The notes below the pieces were generated by a model. The model worked only from the letters and a program-made list of their open reading frames with translations, was not told the origin of the DNA and did not search any database. The translations under genes were made by a program, and so were the position numbers. Of a DNA stretch of 64,000 nucleotides, positions 25,725-38,990 are shown piece after piece. The stretch comes from Ianthella basta (taxonomy: Eukaryota; Porifera; Demospongiae; Verongiida; Ianthellidae). The stretch spans positions 2,750,461 through 2,814,460 of the forward strand of contig OZ025868.1 in assembly GCA_964019415.1 (NCBI GenBank), in the 5' to 3' direction. Position 1 is the first letter of the stretch. The number at the start of each line of letters is the position of its first letter.

Positions 25725-26889
25725 TAGATGCAATGTCCTTGGGACGTATGTATACTGTACTTATACATGCCAATTTCTAGTATATGCCTGTCTCTTCACT
25801 ATATACATAGAGGCCACTAGATGCTGTGTAAATGGATGAAAAACAGTGGATTTATATAGTCTTGTAATCACTCTTCCAGGGCAGTCATTACGTAGGATGA
25901 ATACCAGCAACATACACAAGTATTATAGGACTATAGGTAATGACAGCAGTTAACCATTTAATTTCCTAGATAATATTGCACTGCCATTTGCAATATTCAT
26001 GCAAATTAGGGAATTAATGAATGCAATTGCAAGATTGTGTCTTGCCACATGGCTACAGACCTATACGTATAACAAACATAACCTACATTGCTTGACAACA
26101 GGTATTAATTGTCCAGGGTATGTATATTTAGGTGCATGGTCAACTAAGCCAAAAGCAGCAAGATGCATGCACCTGACTAGCTAGCACGTGCACACCTATT
26201 TGCAAGCATCCATGGCACTGTTTAAACATTTACGTAAAGTCAAATCTTGTCACAGGTATGATTTTACCATTATGTAGATAGTAACAAAATACATCAATCT
26301 ATAGCTATATATCCATGTGCACAGTGTAAGTCAACCCATGCAGCTGCAGGCTACTGTGTTGGTTTCAGACCTACAGTAAATTCAGACTCAGTCTCTATTA
26401 AAGACTGCTGATCTGAACCTTGGCCTCTATTCAAGCCCAGCCATACAGACATATATATGGTATGGACAAACAATCATCAAAATTGCTGCCATGGCCACTT
26501 ACACGGTTTTTCAGTCCAGTTTATTTGTTTTGATTACGTGGTAAATTCTAGACCAATGCATATCTATCCTGTGTAGCTAGCAAGCCACTTTGTCTCGTCA
26601 GTGCAGCTGCAGTGTTGCATCCAAGTTATCAGAATATCCTTCATAGTACATATACCAACTTTATTTAGGCCTTCATCCCACAATGATACACCTGACAGCA
26701 ATCTGACTGTGTATACAATGACATTCAAAATAGCTAGCTGTCAGTACATATCAATAACTAAAGAGTTTGGCAGATATATATGAAAACTTTGTGTCAGTCT
26801 CCTGGATGCCTCCCACAAAGTTTTCACTGACCTTCCAGGCCTTAGAGCCTACGAAGTTCCACAGGTGACAATCCTCCTTGAAGCGACGG

Positions 26890-27215
26890 TGTCCCAGTTC
26901 CAGATCAGACATGGTGGTCATTCAAGGCAAGGAGCTGCACCTGTTGGAGCTGACAGTCTGCGGTAACACCATGGAGGCCTTGGCTTCAGCACAGGCACAG
27001 AAAGCAGGGAAGCCGGAGTACCTGCAAGTATACTGTCTGATGCAGACAGGAATGGTTGGAAAACAAAGTTCACTACCATTGAGATTGGAGCACTGGGCCA
27101 CCACCATCCAAGCTTGCTGACACTGCTGTCTAGAAACTTCTCACAGATCCCAAGTTCTAAGTGGAGGGCCGGAGCAACTATCATCGCTGTTAATTGTTCA
27201 AGAGCCATATTTCTG
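26890..27215 (+). pseudogene. Retroelement-derived coding fragment, frameshifted
   Basis: The translation contains GKELHLLELTVCGNTMEALA and, after a frame change near 27030, NGWKTKFTTIEIGALGHHHP. From memory this resembles the C-terminal region of some invertebrate reverse-transcriptase polyproteins; I cannot name the family. The shift and the lack of any neighbouring domain mark it as a relic. Confidence 0.4.
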
Positions 27216-28251
27216 GCACAATCGACCAGCTAATGGCCACTGAACAAACCCCTACCCACTACTTGACCTGATGGATGTTCACACCTTAGACCGAGAACGC
27301 ATACATCCATACAAAATTTTACTGTAATCCAATGTGCTAATAATGGCTTTTCTCCCCCACCTAACATTTACCATTCTATAGGCATCACAAAGGTGCAACA
27401 TGTACAGGTCTATAGACAAGCTTTGACAGCTGGCTGAGTTTGGCTTAGCTAGCTACCTGACTGGTTTGCTTAGCACTGGCAGAGCAAGGAACCCCCTTAG
27501 ACTAGGACTTCAAGGCCGTCAGCACCAAGAAACGGGGACTCTCTTAGGACCTAATGGTAGTCAGCGCTGACAAGAGCTCGAGTTCTTTAAGTCTTAGAAT
27601 TGACAGTGACAAGTACTGCGATTACTAGTACCAAACATACACACCCCAAACAACATAATCCCTATACATAGCTAATACTGTCGACAGCACTAAGTGCTTC
27701 CGAACATAATTATACGTAAGCAGGAAAGCCTGCCTTCGGCGGGCTTCCCTGCTCCGGCGCGCCCCTGACGGCACTTCCACGACAGCTAGTCGGCGCCGGT
27801 CTGACAAGGCCAGAGTGTATGATGACAGTATGCTACATCATCTGGTAGCATGCATGCATATGCACTTAACAGAACAAAACAGCGATCAATGAATCACGTG
27901 CATGGTCATGCACATGGTCTAAATCACAAATGAATCGTGCATGTCTCACAACAGAGCCAGTTAATGTCCATAACACGATGCTTACTCTTGTCTTTGCTGT
28001 AGCAAGTGTTGACCTTGGTGGTATGTTCCTAAGGAGCACAGTCTCATTCGTGCAGCTTTGCATTTTGTTGGGTGTAGAAGAAATGCACTGAGAAGCAACC
28101 TGACGCGATCATGTCCCCGTCCACATTGTTGCATGTGATTCCGACGCTGGTCAGGAGCTTCACTTTCCCTCGCTCTTGTTACTGATCGTCTCATAGTCCC
28201 TATCTTTTCCGTAGCAACGTATCTCGCTGGTATGTGCGTAAGGTAAAGTCG

Positions 28252-28404
28252 GGGGGTTCCGAACACTGCGCCGCGCTCCGACTGCATTCGAAGGAGCAGC
28301 TTCTCGTTGTGTCAGTTTATACATTGACTCTTGTGCTAACTGCATACAGAAACGGAAGCTGTTGAAGCGTGCAGGCGAAACGCGGCGCCCTGTTCTGAAA
28401 CCCC
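28252..28404. repeat. Small inverted-repeat element, copy 2
   Basis: Inverted copy of 25232-25386, beginning GGGGGGTTCCGAACACTGCG and ending near GGCGCCCTGTTCTGAAACCC. Both copies sit beside GC-richer sequence. Confidence 0.65.
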
Positions 28405-29208
28405 GTCTTGCTCGGAAACCCCTCTCCCCTAACTTACCAAATCCTTCCCTGGCAAATGCAGTCAATGAGAAAAGATCGCCAAGGAGAATCCTTGCTCTTC
28501 TGCTCTGCACTTGCGTTGCACGTGGCTGGTTCGTTCGGCAGTTGCGACGATTCAATCGCTGAACTTCGAAGGCATTTCGCACCACGGAATCCGAGAAAAA
28601 TGGCCGCTTTCCGTTAGCACCTTCCCTTTCTTCTCCGCGCCGGAGCTGAACGTCGCTGTTTTCGGGATTCCATTGTTCCGAACTAAAGTAGGGCGAAGTG
28701 CAGACGAACGGAGCTGGCAGAATGCGCAGCGCAAACCCCTAAACGTTGCTAAGAATACGGAACGCAGGCAAGATTACGGAACGCCCTAAGAATACGGAAC
28801 GGTGCCAAGAATACGGAACATGGATACTCGGGTTTAGTTGCAATACGTAGCCTAGCTAACAGGAAGCTCACTTTGCTTACCGGTATTTGCTTCAAGGTTT
28901 TGTTAGTATCCTGGCCGTCAAAGCAAAGAAGACCCTGGCCCCTCTTTAGTCATGCACAGTTGTGTCGGGTTTCGCTGAGCAGAGATTGAACAGGAAAGCT
29001 GTGGATGTGCCCTTCACCTGGAGTCTTATAGGTGCGTAGCTACTGCATACCTAACTCGCTCGTTGCTACACATTGGCTGTGGCCAGTACGTGATCGCTCG
29101 CTCGCTGCTTCAGCCGTACTAATGTAGCTAGCTGGGGTTTTGCATATTAGCCTACCAGTGATATATATGAGTAATCTATTGTAAGTCACGACTCAGGGGT
29201 TGGGAAGG

Positions 29209-29290
29209 GAAATTGGCCACCAGCCAGTATCGAACCTCGGACCTACATTCTAATGTGGAGTTTCATCTATTGCACCAACTGACCGGGCGG
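29209..29290 (-). repeat. tRNA-like sequence, probable SINE
   Basis: On the minus strand an A-box-like GGTCAGTTGGTGCAATAG is followed about 40 bases on by a B-box-like GAGGTTCGATACT, the spacing of a tRNA internal promoter. The arms do not pair well enough for me to call a functional tRNA, so a tRNA-derived SINE or tRNA pseudogene is more likely. Confidence 0.4.
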
Positions 29291-29837
29291 TGATAATTTG
29301 CCCTTCCTCGTCTTATATAGGCTATTTCAGAACGATGACATGCTTTAACTATGTATATCTCTAACCTCCTGGGCACTGATTTCTGGGTAGCATAATACTA
29401 TAGATTAAGTTCAGTATCAATGTCATAACTCTACTAATAACTATTATAATATATATCAACAGTTTTCCATAAACATGCACCAGCAAGGATGTATACATAT
29501 TTATGAACAGTACTGTGCTTCTTCAGTACATAGCTTTCTGATATATGCGGTGCCACCCTTTGTGCTAAGCTGAGAAGGTGCATGCCAAGAACATGAACTG
29601 GTGCTGCACATTTGGACACCTATCATTGTCCTAATGTATGACAGCACCTAGGACCACACAAAAAGGAATGCTAGGAATGAAGGATATGGATCATTAGTGG
29701 CCTGTCTTGTTTACACAAAACTAGCTTATGCATACTATTAGAGAGGGAGGCCTAGGACAAGCCACACAGATGCAGGATGCAAGCATGAATATAATTAATG
29801 TATACACGTTGCTAACCTTACAGGCTGCAAAAGGAAA

Positions 29838-32800
29838 ATGTTGTTTTTCATACCTGTGATGAAGACTACTATACTGCTCTGTGTGATAACGTTTGGTGAG
29901 TTCATTGCTATGTATCTGTACAGACTGTTTACAATGATACCATGGATTCTATGAATACTCTTTGAATATCAATCATGCTGTTCAGCTGTAGAATGTTGTG
30001 TGATGTGAGGTCACATCATACACAGCCTTGTGATCAATGCGTAAATGAATATGATGCTACAAACCCAGTCGTGCATATGTGTACAAGCATTAGTAGTAAG
30101 CACATTTTCATTCCATGTACTCATACACATCATTGTAGTTTATACAGTGAGCTGATTCCAATAATTATACCCCAAACTCTGAATTTGATAGCTTCAATTG
30201 CAAATAATTGGATGGCATCCCTTGTTACTTGTCTCATCTTCTGAGAGATGTTATTTTATGGCAGTTCCCATCAACAAAACCAATGGCCTAGATTTTACCA
30301 GATACAGGCAAGACTCAGCCTGTACCACTTGAGCATTCAAAATGGCATTGATTAAATATTGTATAGTAATGGCAGAAATTGAATTGGTTAGTGATTGGTC
30401 ATCTGTGAGCGTACGTGCATGTAGCTTCTATTGCACAAACCATGCACATACACGGCATATCCAGACTTCCAGACATATCCTGGCCTTTATACAAACATGG
30501 GCATATTACAAAATATATAATATAAGCCAAGGTTCTCCACGTTATTCATAATAATACTGAAACTTGCAGCTACATATACAATTCTGAATCACTTATTATA
30601 TATGCTTACACTGGGTATATATGTCACTTCTGCTCACAGGTGCTGCCCAGCGAGTGTTTCTCTCCTCCACCAACCCCACTCCCTGTTTTGGTGACACTGT
30701 TGATCTCGTCTGCTCCTACCCTGATGTGATGGAGAGGGTGAATGGAACACTAAGATATGCAGCTAATACAGCCAGCTACAGAATGAATGGCTTGCTCATT
30801 TTTTCTGATGAGGATGTCTTCGATCAAAGTATATTAAACAAGACAGCCTCAAGACTCAGAGTGAGGATTGTCCCAACCAACTTCACTACTGAACCTGTCA
30901 ACTTCACTTGCTTCTTACTCTTGCATGGTGAAGGAGAGGACAGTGCCAGCACAGTGGTGGACCCACAAGGTACATTATAATACTAAATGCACTTGTAAAA
31001 AGTATTCATACACAGCTATAGCACAATATGCCATGCATATTTGGGGCGAGCCTGAGCGAGCCCCACTCTGGCGTGGAGTGTAGGCGGAAGTCTCTGTTTT
31101 ATTATTATTATTATTATTATTATGTATAGATGGTACGTCCGTTTTGGCCCCCGGGGCCGATTTTGTCTAAGTCATAGCCCCAAGCATAAAACGTCTATAT
31201 ATGCCCCAAGCCGAGTCTCTTCGCCGGTGTAGAAGAACACGGCTGCATGCCGTTTGTTTGCCAGCCGCGCACACTCCGAAACAAAGACGCCTTACCAACC
31301 GTGCAGACTTCGAAACAAGGATGCCTTAGCAACCGCACACACCCCGTTGGAACGTCGCTCGCACTCACGACGCTATGTCAAGGACGCTTTCCCTACCTTT
31401 GTTGTTGTAGCTATGGGAAAGCAGCGGGTCCCCACGTCGGCTAGGGTGCCGATTTTTGATGCACAGCTTTTACGTGAACTTCATGCTCAGGTGGCTACAG
31501 TCAACGTTTCACTGGAAGGACAGCGCGCTCCAGCCATTGTTCTAGCCAGGGACCAGACTCTTCAGCGATCAACGTTGGCTGCAGCGAGTTCCCTTCGAGC
31601 AGGCTGCTCATCTAGTGCATACATGCTGATGCAGTGACGTTGTCAGTATATTTGTGGGCATGGGTATTAGTTGTCCGTCTGCCCCACTCCATTATATCAC
31701 CATGTCTAGCACATTATGCTGAGGAAGACAGTCAGAGAGTCATCATCTTGCCCACCATTTTACATTAAAGTTTATAATGCGAAATAATTTATGTCAAAAC
31801 AAGTGGAATATAATGCACAATACAATTAAGAACATGCCATTGTGACTCAACACAATCATGGTGCAGCAATCAGAACGCAGTAACATGACAGATTAGTCCA
31901 GTTGTCCAGGGTGTACCCATTCACATACTAGAGGTAAACTGGTATCAATGCAGTAACTTGCTGTCTTATGCTCTGCATTTGGTACTCATGTGCATGGAGG
32001 TGTGTCCGTCCTCAGTAGGCCTATCCACATTTCCTAACCTGTTTCATTCACCTACACCCATCATGCACGTGTGCTCCATTCCTGTCATCGCCCACTCTCT
32101 AGGCCACATTACTGCAAGAGTACGTGACGCTCGCTCAGGCTCGCCCCACAATGCTTGCATTCGCCTAGTAATATATACACCGGCTAATGTACTGTCAATC
32201 ATGAACATGTGCATGTACAAATAATACGTTAGTGTGCTAGTGCTGCTCCACGACTGCTAATCCACAACGGCCAGGCGAAGACAGTGTGGCTTATGATAAT
32301 GTGGGTATGCCAGCTGGTAGGCCACAACCATGCATGTTGCAGGCAATGCTGTGTGTAGTATGATATGGACAGAGAATTACCTGGAATGAGCAGAATGATA
32401 CATGCACTGACAATGGACACAACTGCATAATGGGTAGAAAGGAAGCAAAGAACAGTATGCATAATACAAAGGCCCACGTGAAGTGCAGAGATAAGTTAAG
32501 ATGCTGTCACATGGAGACGTTCAGGACAACACATGTTAAATAATATCCTTGTAATAATTGTAAAATGGTTACTCAGCCCTAACGCGGACATTTATGTATA
32601 CTTAGCTATTGAAGTAGCTAGGAAGCAGGCCTGGCAATTTAACACCTATAGCTACACTATTAAAAATGGGGTGTTCATTTAACACTGCAAGGGAGCTCCA
32701 CAATCATGTTGCCATGGCAATACCATGGTAATGTGAATGTGGAGCTCCCTTGGGGGTGTTTGACGAGCACCCCATTTAACAGGGTTGCCTTGTTCTCAGG

Positions 32801-35800
32801 CCGTCCACATTAATTAGTGTGTGGGCGGCCTGGAACCATGAAATGGACAGCAGGAAACACTGAGAACAGTCAGGACTGGTCCAGTTTGGGTAGAAATTGA
32901 CCTATGTTAGTCAGTTCGCTAAGATTCTTCGATTTGCTGTGCCAGTGATTTCAAATACTGTGCACGGGAAGATAGCATTCTCACTGCGTTGTCAGGACCT
33001 AATACAGCTTGCAGTAAGGTTGGGCGCCGACTATTGCATACATTATGAGGCTTTCTGACTCTCCGTCACATTCCAGAATAGTATTGATCTGCTGTTGTAC
33101 ACTGAGCCTTTCTGCTCCGGCCTGCTTTATGGACCTATGGCATATGACAGAGTAGTTACTGAGCTAGTTGTAAACTCGTGATGCAGCAGTACTCCGCCTT
33201 GTAGTTGATGGTAGTGCTGGGAATGGTAGAGGGGCCTCAGCATACATAATTTACAGGTGTTGAGCAATGTGTTGAGCTGACGGGAGCTGAAAGTGAGCAC
33301 CACAGTGATGCCCATGTAGGTTAGAGTCTAAACATTAGACTGAACTACCAAAGTAGGTTATATATAAGGTCTAATATTGCTTGCATGCACCGCTAGTTCA
33401 ATCAATCAATCAATCAGACAAACAGCTTTTCTCATCATTAGGAGATCACCTTAAAATTTTTACAGAGAAATATCATTTTGTAGCAGTTAGTATATAATAA
33501 GCACAGTTCTGCCATTAATTAATATTAGACTATGATGCAGCAAATTGCTGTAATCTGATTGGTCCAATGGAGGTATTCTAAATCGCTTATACCACCTCTG
33601 ATTCACTTATACCACTGCTGATTCAACTTATACCACCTCTGGTAGCTTTGCAACTTTAAGGCAAACATTTGACAATGTAGCTGCGACAAGCTTGGAGCAA
33701 AATTAACTTTTAACTAAGCGCAACATTCCGAGGTACTTCACGGCAGCTGGGCCTCGCAGGGTCGTTTCCTCGCAGTTTTACACTGCCGTTTGACTACTTG
33801 GCTATCTTTTTGTCGTCATTTCTCAGTAGAACTGGCTAGAGTGGTCCTTCCCCATATTGATGCTGGCTGCTATCATAGTCTAAATACCTTATACCGAGCT
33901 CTATCGGTGTCTACGGGATTCAGAACACCTTGGAAACCAATATAGAGGCCCTTGCACTTTGCGCATGGGCCATTATAATAATCGGTTTCCCACGATGTTC
34001 TAAATTCTGTAGACACCTCGGATCTCTATATAACCTATATTTATACTATGAAAAATGTCATTCTGTATCGTGCATCTATCCACTTCTTTCTAGGCCATTC
34101 CCTTGGCTCCTTCTGCACACATCCTGCACCGCTAGTTTACAGATGAATACTCCTTCTTTGCTAATTTTCTGCTCTTTCCAACAGCTGCAGATTCAGTTAA
34201 GAAACCAAATTTCTTGCAGATCCACCATGTTGGCAATAGTGAGATGGCTACTACTAAACTAGAGTGGGAACACGCTGACAAAGGAACCTGCTACAACAAC
34301 CTCATCTTCTCCTACAACATCACCTGGTATCATGTGGTGGGTGGGGTCCCACTGAAGGGGGAGGGGCAGAGTGCTGTGACTGGACCAGGTGCAACAGAGT
34401 ACACCATCACCAACCTTATGAATGGCACAGACTACCAAGTGGAGTTGTTTGGATTCACTTCAAGTGACCCAGTTGTGTACAGTGAGGTGGCTACAGTGAA
34501 CTTCACAACAGAAGGTGTGTACATATGTAAGTACAGTATATAGTATACATGTAGAGGAATCATATGAGTTAGTTTCCTGTTCATAGCCGGCTCTTTGGAC
34601 TTACCAGAGTGGTATTTGTGCACGTCATCACTTTAATTTGTGTAGTTGATACTGTCTCTTCGCTGAAGATTTACTGCCTTACCACACCCAACTTTCCTGG
34701 AGCGTCTTTGCCAGAAGATCTGTGAGTGCTCTTCCTACAGCTTGGCTACTTAAGGAACTGCCACCCCGGCATATTGAAGTCTTGTCGCAGCAATAACAGT
34801 CAGGCTCCCTAGCCTAAAGCAGTTCTACAGGATTGTTTTCAGCAGGGTTATATTTGGAGTTTCAATCGATATCCTCTCCATCAATCTCACTAACAACTTG
34901 GCCTTGGGCTGCATGTCTCTCTCCACACCTTGCAAAGTTTTCTCAAATGCAAAGAAGTAGAAGAGCCTCATTTTTACCCTTCACCACTCAAAGGAAACAG
35001 GGTTTCGGGGATCCCTGTATGGGCAGTATGCCTCAGTTGGAGAGCAGCTCTGCCCATGCAATGCTATATAAGGCTTGCCCCACAATGCTGTGCAATCATC
35101 TAGTGCATGATGGTCACTTCAGATATTCTTCAATTATTAATCATGGTGGTGAGCACATTTTGTGTTCACTGTTGTTCTATATATGTCCACCTGCAGAGAG
35201 AGTGCCCAGTGCTGATACATCTGGTGGAGGTGGCAGTGTCAACATTGTAACTGTAACAGGTATATTATGGCTGTGTTTGCTGTATCAATGTACGTAGATG
35301 TCACTTGTTGCCACTGGAAGTTCAGCATGCATGTGCTGTAATATACATTTACTTGTGTATGCATATTCAGAATGTCCCTTCCATTCTATTTGTAGTTGCT
35401 CCTATTGTAGTGTTTGTGTTCATGATCATCTGCGTGGCTACTACCATTATCTTACTGACAGTGGCTTACAAATCATGTACCAGAGGTAGGCATGATGCAC
35501 TTGTCATTCCATTTATGTATACATTCTTCCTAGTTCTGATGTAAGGATGTTATTTTGCCTTATTAATTGGACGATATAGGGAATTATGATCTTGGACATG
35601 GAGTAGAAACAGTGTCACCTGCAGAGGAGCAAGTGGACCATGGGATGTCAATAGATGCACCTTCAAATGGTGCAGCAGGTGACCAGGAAGAGCAATGGCA
35701 GGTTAGCACATATTCCATGCATGTCATTCTGTACAGTCATGTATATCATGTTCATGCAATTCCAATATACTCTCTTGTGTGAAACAGTCACAAAGTGCAG

Positions 35801-37892
35801 ATCTAGACCAGCAGCGTGTGTGTGGGTGTCACTACCCGCTTGAGTCCCTTGAGACCACTATAGCACGTGCTCCAGTTACATTTGCTGTTAATGGAACTCC
35901 CACAGCTCCACCTTTTGTTAAGGTACAGCCAGTCGCATTATACACAACTATTATTATACAGTAGTATCAAAATGTCTGCTATTTTAGTTTCATATCATGT
36001 ACAGTACATATACTGCCTGTTGTACTGTGTTTATCCATTGTATTCCATTCCATTCTAATGCATACTTACGCACTTTTCAGGCACTGTTTACTCTATTCAA
36101 GTCTGGCTTGACCATGGCTCCTATACAAACTGGAACGAAATGACCTGAATCCTAGCCTTTGTCATATAATGATGAATTCTGCTAAATACTGCAAATGCAT
36201 CAAGGCAGCCCTTATCGTGCTTCATGTGTTCACCTCTTTCTAGGAGGCGAGCGTTACATGAAGTTGCTTTCTTAAATTTGCAAGTCTGGATCCCAGTTAT
36301 TCCCATTTCCCTCGCAGTCAGTTTTGCTCTCTCTGCACACTCCATGCATGGCCAGGTTTCCAAAGGGGGTGGTCCATGGGCCATGATGCTACACAACATG
36401 AATGTGCCAACTTGCCACCATGGGGCACACTGTGATCAATTCAAACTTTATCCTCACGCATCAGCAGTCCAAGACACCCAGTATGCGAATACTAGCCCTG
36501 GTGTCTATTAATTTTAGTCCAGCCTCTACGGTCAAGACCTTGCATAAATAGCTCTGCTAACTCCTGCATGGCCTCTTGCAGACAACTACAGTATATTTAC
36601 TGTATGTGTATATTGTATGTTACAACTTAGTAAGCCACCAGCTATATACACTTCCATACCTTTCTTTCCTTCACAGGAAACACGTATTGAAGAATATATA
36701 AGGACTTCAAGAGTGAGTTTAATGTTGTAAGCACATGTAACCATGCACTTTTTAATTCAGGGTTGCAATTTGTCTTGTACAGCCGGTCCTTAATGAACAT
36801 GACTTTCACCAGAGATGTCCATTTTTAGATGTCAAGGCCACTGCTGAACCACAGGTTTGCATACCTGACTGTCTCTATGACATTGTACTTACATCATATG
36901 CACTTTAATTTCATTTCTTACATGCGTGCATGGTTAATATTCACAGGTATCACATCAATTAAAGTGAAATACTGTACTGTATGATTGTACAGATAGGCAG
37001 AATTGTATTTTAGTTCTCTTTGCACTGGTGCACCTGGTGATCTTGGCCTATTGATGCATTGCGGCCAGCAAGAGCAATTAATGTGCTCCATATACTATAA
37101 ACAGAAGAAAAACTAACATGGTGAAAGAATAGATAAACTATACAGTGGTTTCATGATTTCTAGTCCTGATTGACATTTGTGCATTGCACTTGATCATGTG
37201 AGTATAGTATTGGAAGGATAGGCTCGCACGGGATAAGCACATGCTTCAATGTACGTGTGAGCCTATCATTCCAATACTTTTTTACTCATGTGATCGAGTG
37301 CAATGCACAATTGTCAATTGGGACTAGAAATCATGAAACCATTGTATATACAGTTGTCACCATCTTTGCAATCATGATGTCACTTCAATAGTAGCTATAG
37401 GAATCCACAAAAACATGAATATTGAATATTTTAAAAGCATGCATGGCACATATAATTTAATGTGATAAATGTATTTTGCTGGCACGTTGTGCATGTTGCT
37501 TATCATCAGCACAAAATTTTGTCCTTATAGGGTGACCTTCCTATGGTGTCACATGCTGCAGAGAAAGTTGATACTGGCTCAACAAGGGGTCCTAACAACG
37601 AGGTACTCAGCCTTTTGCGAAGCTGTTACAGTAGCATGTGTTGAGTGGTTTCATATCTGGTCCAATAGTTGATTGATCTATCTAATACTGTTTTCTTGCA
37701 AAGGTTGATGGGTTTTTTAATTGTACTCATACTGAGCCAGTGGAGGATGACATGCCAATACTACATGACGAATGTGCTGTACCAATTGAGGAAGATTGTG
37801 CACAAGATGATACGATACCACTCATCTCTGAGCCCGTTCAAGGTAACTGTGTTAACCGCCCCAGTGGCCGGAGGTATAGGAGGTTGTCATAG
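29838..37892 (+). CDS. Receptor 4: signal peptide-Ig-FN3-stalk-TM-long acidic tail
   Basis: Eleven exons join in frame: 29838-29895, 30640-30969, 34185-34514, 35197-35259, 35396-35485 (phase 1), then tail exons 35580-35701, 35788-35922, 36677-36712, 36783-36854, 37531-37602 and 37704-37892 (phase 0), 498 residues. Signal peptide: MLFFIPVMKTTILLCVITF. The Ig exon (GAAQRVFLSST...) has Cys in VDLVCSY and VNFTCFL. FN3 exon: FSYNITWYHVVGG and TITNLMNGTDYQVELFGF. The stalk has GGGGS. TM: IVVFVFMIICVATTIILLTV, then AYKSCTR. The tail, about 210 residues, is rich in Asp/Glu and contains NYDLG, HYPLESL and EEYIRTS, but no NPSY or perfect ITIM. The first long intron (30970-34184) holds several repeat elements, and a MITE sits in intron 9. 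The final exon could instead use a donor at 37843; reading on to TAG at 37890 is simpler. Confidence 0.75.
31043..32147. mobile_element. 1.1-kb element with 19-bp inverted ends (in receptor 4 intron)
   Basis: ggggcgagcctgagcgagc at 31043-31061 is exactly complementary to 32129-32147. The interior includes an ATT-triplet tract near 31101-31122 and a GC-richer block with a short open frame from ATG 31413 to TGA 31637 (MGKQRVPTSARVPIFDAQLL...), which I do not recognise. The sequence next to the right arm (ccccacaatgcttgcatt) recurs near 205 and 35072, so a dispersed family is likely. Confidence 0.5.
32664..32778. repeat. Palindromic MITE-like repeat
   Basis: aatggggtgttcatttaaca... with ...gggagctccacaatcatgtt is mirrored by ...aatgtggagctccctt and ...gagcaccccatt, giving a foldback of about 115 bp in the first long intron of receptor 4. 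Confidence 0.6.
33889..34030. repeat. Imperfect foldback repeat
   Basis: accgagctctatcggtgtct and its surroundings pair with agacacctcggatctctata at the far end; the centre (tggaaacc ... ggtttccca) is also self-complementary. It is a foldback element of about 140 bp directly upstream of the receptor 4 FN3 exon. Confidence 0.5.
37143..37344. mobile_element. TA-target MITE, copy 2 (in receptor 4 intron)
   Basis: About 202 bp, same family and orientation as 4264-4461, with ends cagtggtttcatgatttcta and its near complement, flanked on both sides by TA. The shared interior includes ggaaggataggctcgca and the complementary gagcctatcattcc. Confidence 0.8.
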
Positions 37893-38990
37893 CACAGAAA
37901 GGTGAGAGACCTATGGTCAGCATGTGCCATGTGTACAATGCGATTAGGGAGTGGGGAGTGTATTTGGAGCCAGGTTGCAGCTGTTGGTATGCATTGATAT
38001 ATATACAAAGCTTAATCTCTTTCACTTCCGCTCATGTAACTGGAATTCATACGTTGCCTTACCTGAGCACATGGCTGGATAGCCCAGGCCGACTTGCCTA
38101 TTTCCATACTGGCCAGGTACCAACCTAGTGGAACCCTGGCTTGGTGTTCAGAGTGCTGGGCCTCACCCCGTGACCTTTAACTTTGGAAGTTATGACATCA
38201 CTATTGGTTATTAATAACAATTTACCAGTAGTTAGCAGTTTACAGGTAACACCTAGGAGGAGGCTCCGCTCTCACAAATGGGGCTTCGATCACTTGACCT
38301 CACGTGGTAAGTAGGAGCTGTGCATGCACTAGGTGGGTTTGAGCCCGCATGCTGCACGCACTTCAAATTCACATGTAGAGGGTCACCTGACCTGGATTAG
38401 CCCCATCTAAACGAATGTGACGTTGGCCACTCCAGCTAGCAAGATTAACCAAGTTTAATTAACCAAGCTTAAACTACAATATAGCATACAAAGCTCACAA
38501 TGAGATATTACATAGGCACAACTTTGGATGATCAGTTGCTGTACATTGCACAGTGTCAATAGTACATAAGAGATATGAGTGCAGAACCAATGAAGGCACT
38601 CTCCAAAGAGATGCAGTAACACATTGCTCTTACTTAAAATTAGATGTGGTAACAACTTTAAATTTGACTGGGACACATACACACTCATGCGAAGGATAAT
38701 CGGGAAAAATTGCCTCATTGTCGAGATTTCTCTGACACATGCACTTCCAACAGCTTCTTACACATACATCTGCCATGTCTCTGGTAACACAGCACATGCG
38801 GTCAATAGTAGAAGTTGTAGTGTACTTTGCAGCAGCAATCCTCTGTGACACATCTTCCGAGAACCCCAATTGCAAGGCAGCTTTCTGCTTATCATCCCTG
38901 CTTCATCACCTATTACTATTTTGGGTTTTTATGTACAACCTGGTAACCATTGCTAACTGAGCTAATCATGTGTGAACAGCTACCCTTATG

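Larger units (their letters stand above)
25725..29837. other. Intergenic spacer with retroelement debris
   Basis: No intact gene. It contains a retroelement-derived coding fragment (26890-27215), a second copy of the small TIR unit (28252-28404), a run of aagaatacggaac repeats (28750-28820) in a GC-richer block, and a tRNA-like sequence (29209-29290). The frames at 28160-28617 on both strands lie in that GC-rich repeat block and have no recognisable domain. Confidence 0.4.

Noticed and set aside
28160..28617. Overlapping arginine-rich frames on both strands
   Set aside because: They lie in a GC-rich repeat block containing a copy of a TIR unit; no domain or splice context.
29209..29290. Functional tRNA gene
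   Set aside because: A- and B-box-like sequences are present but the arms do not fold into a convincing cloverleaf.
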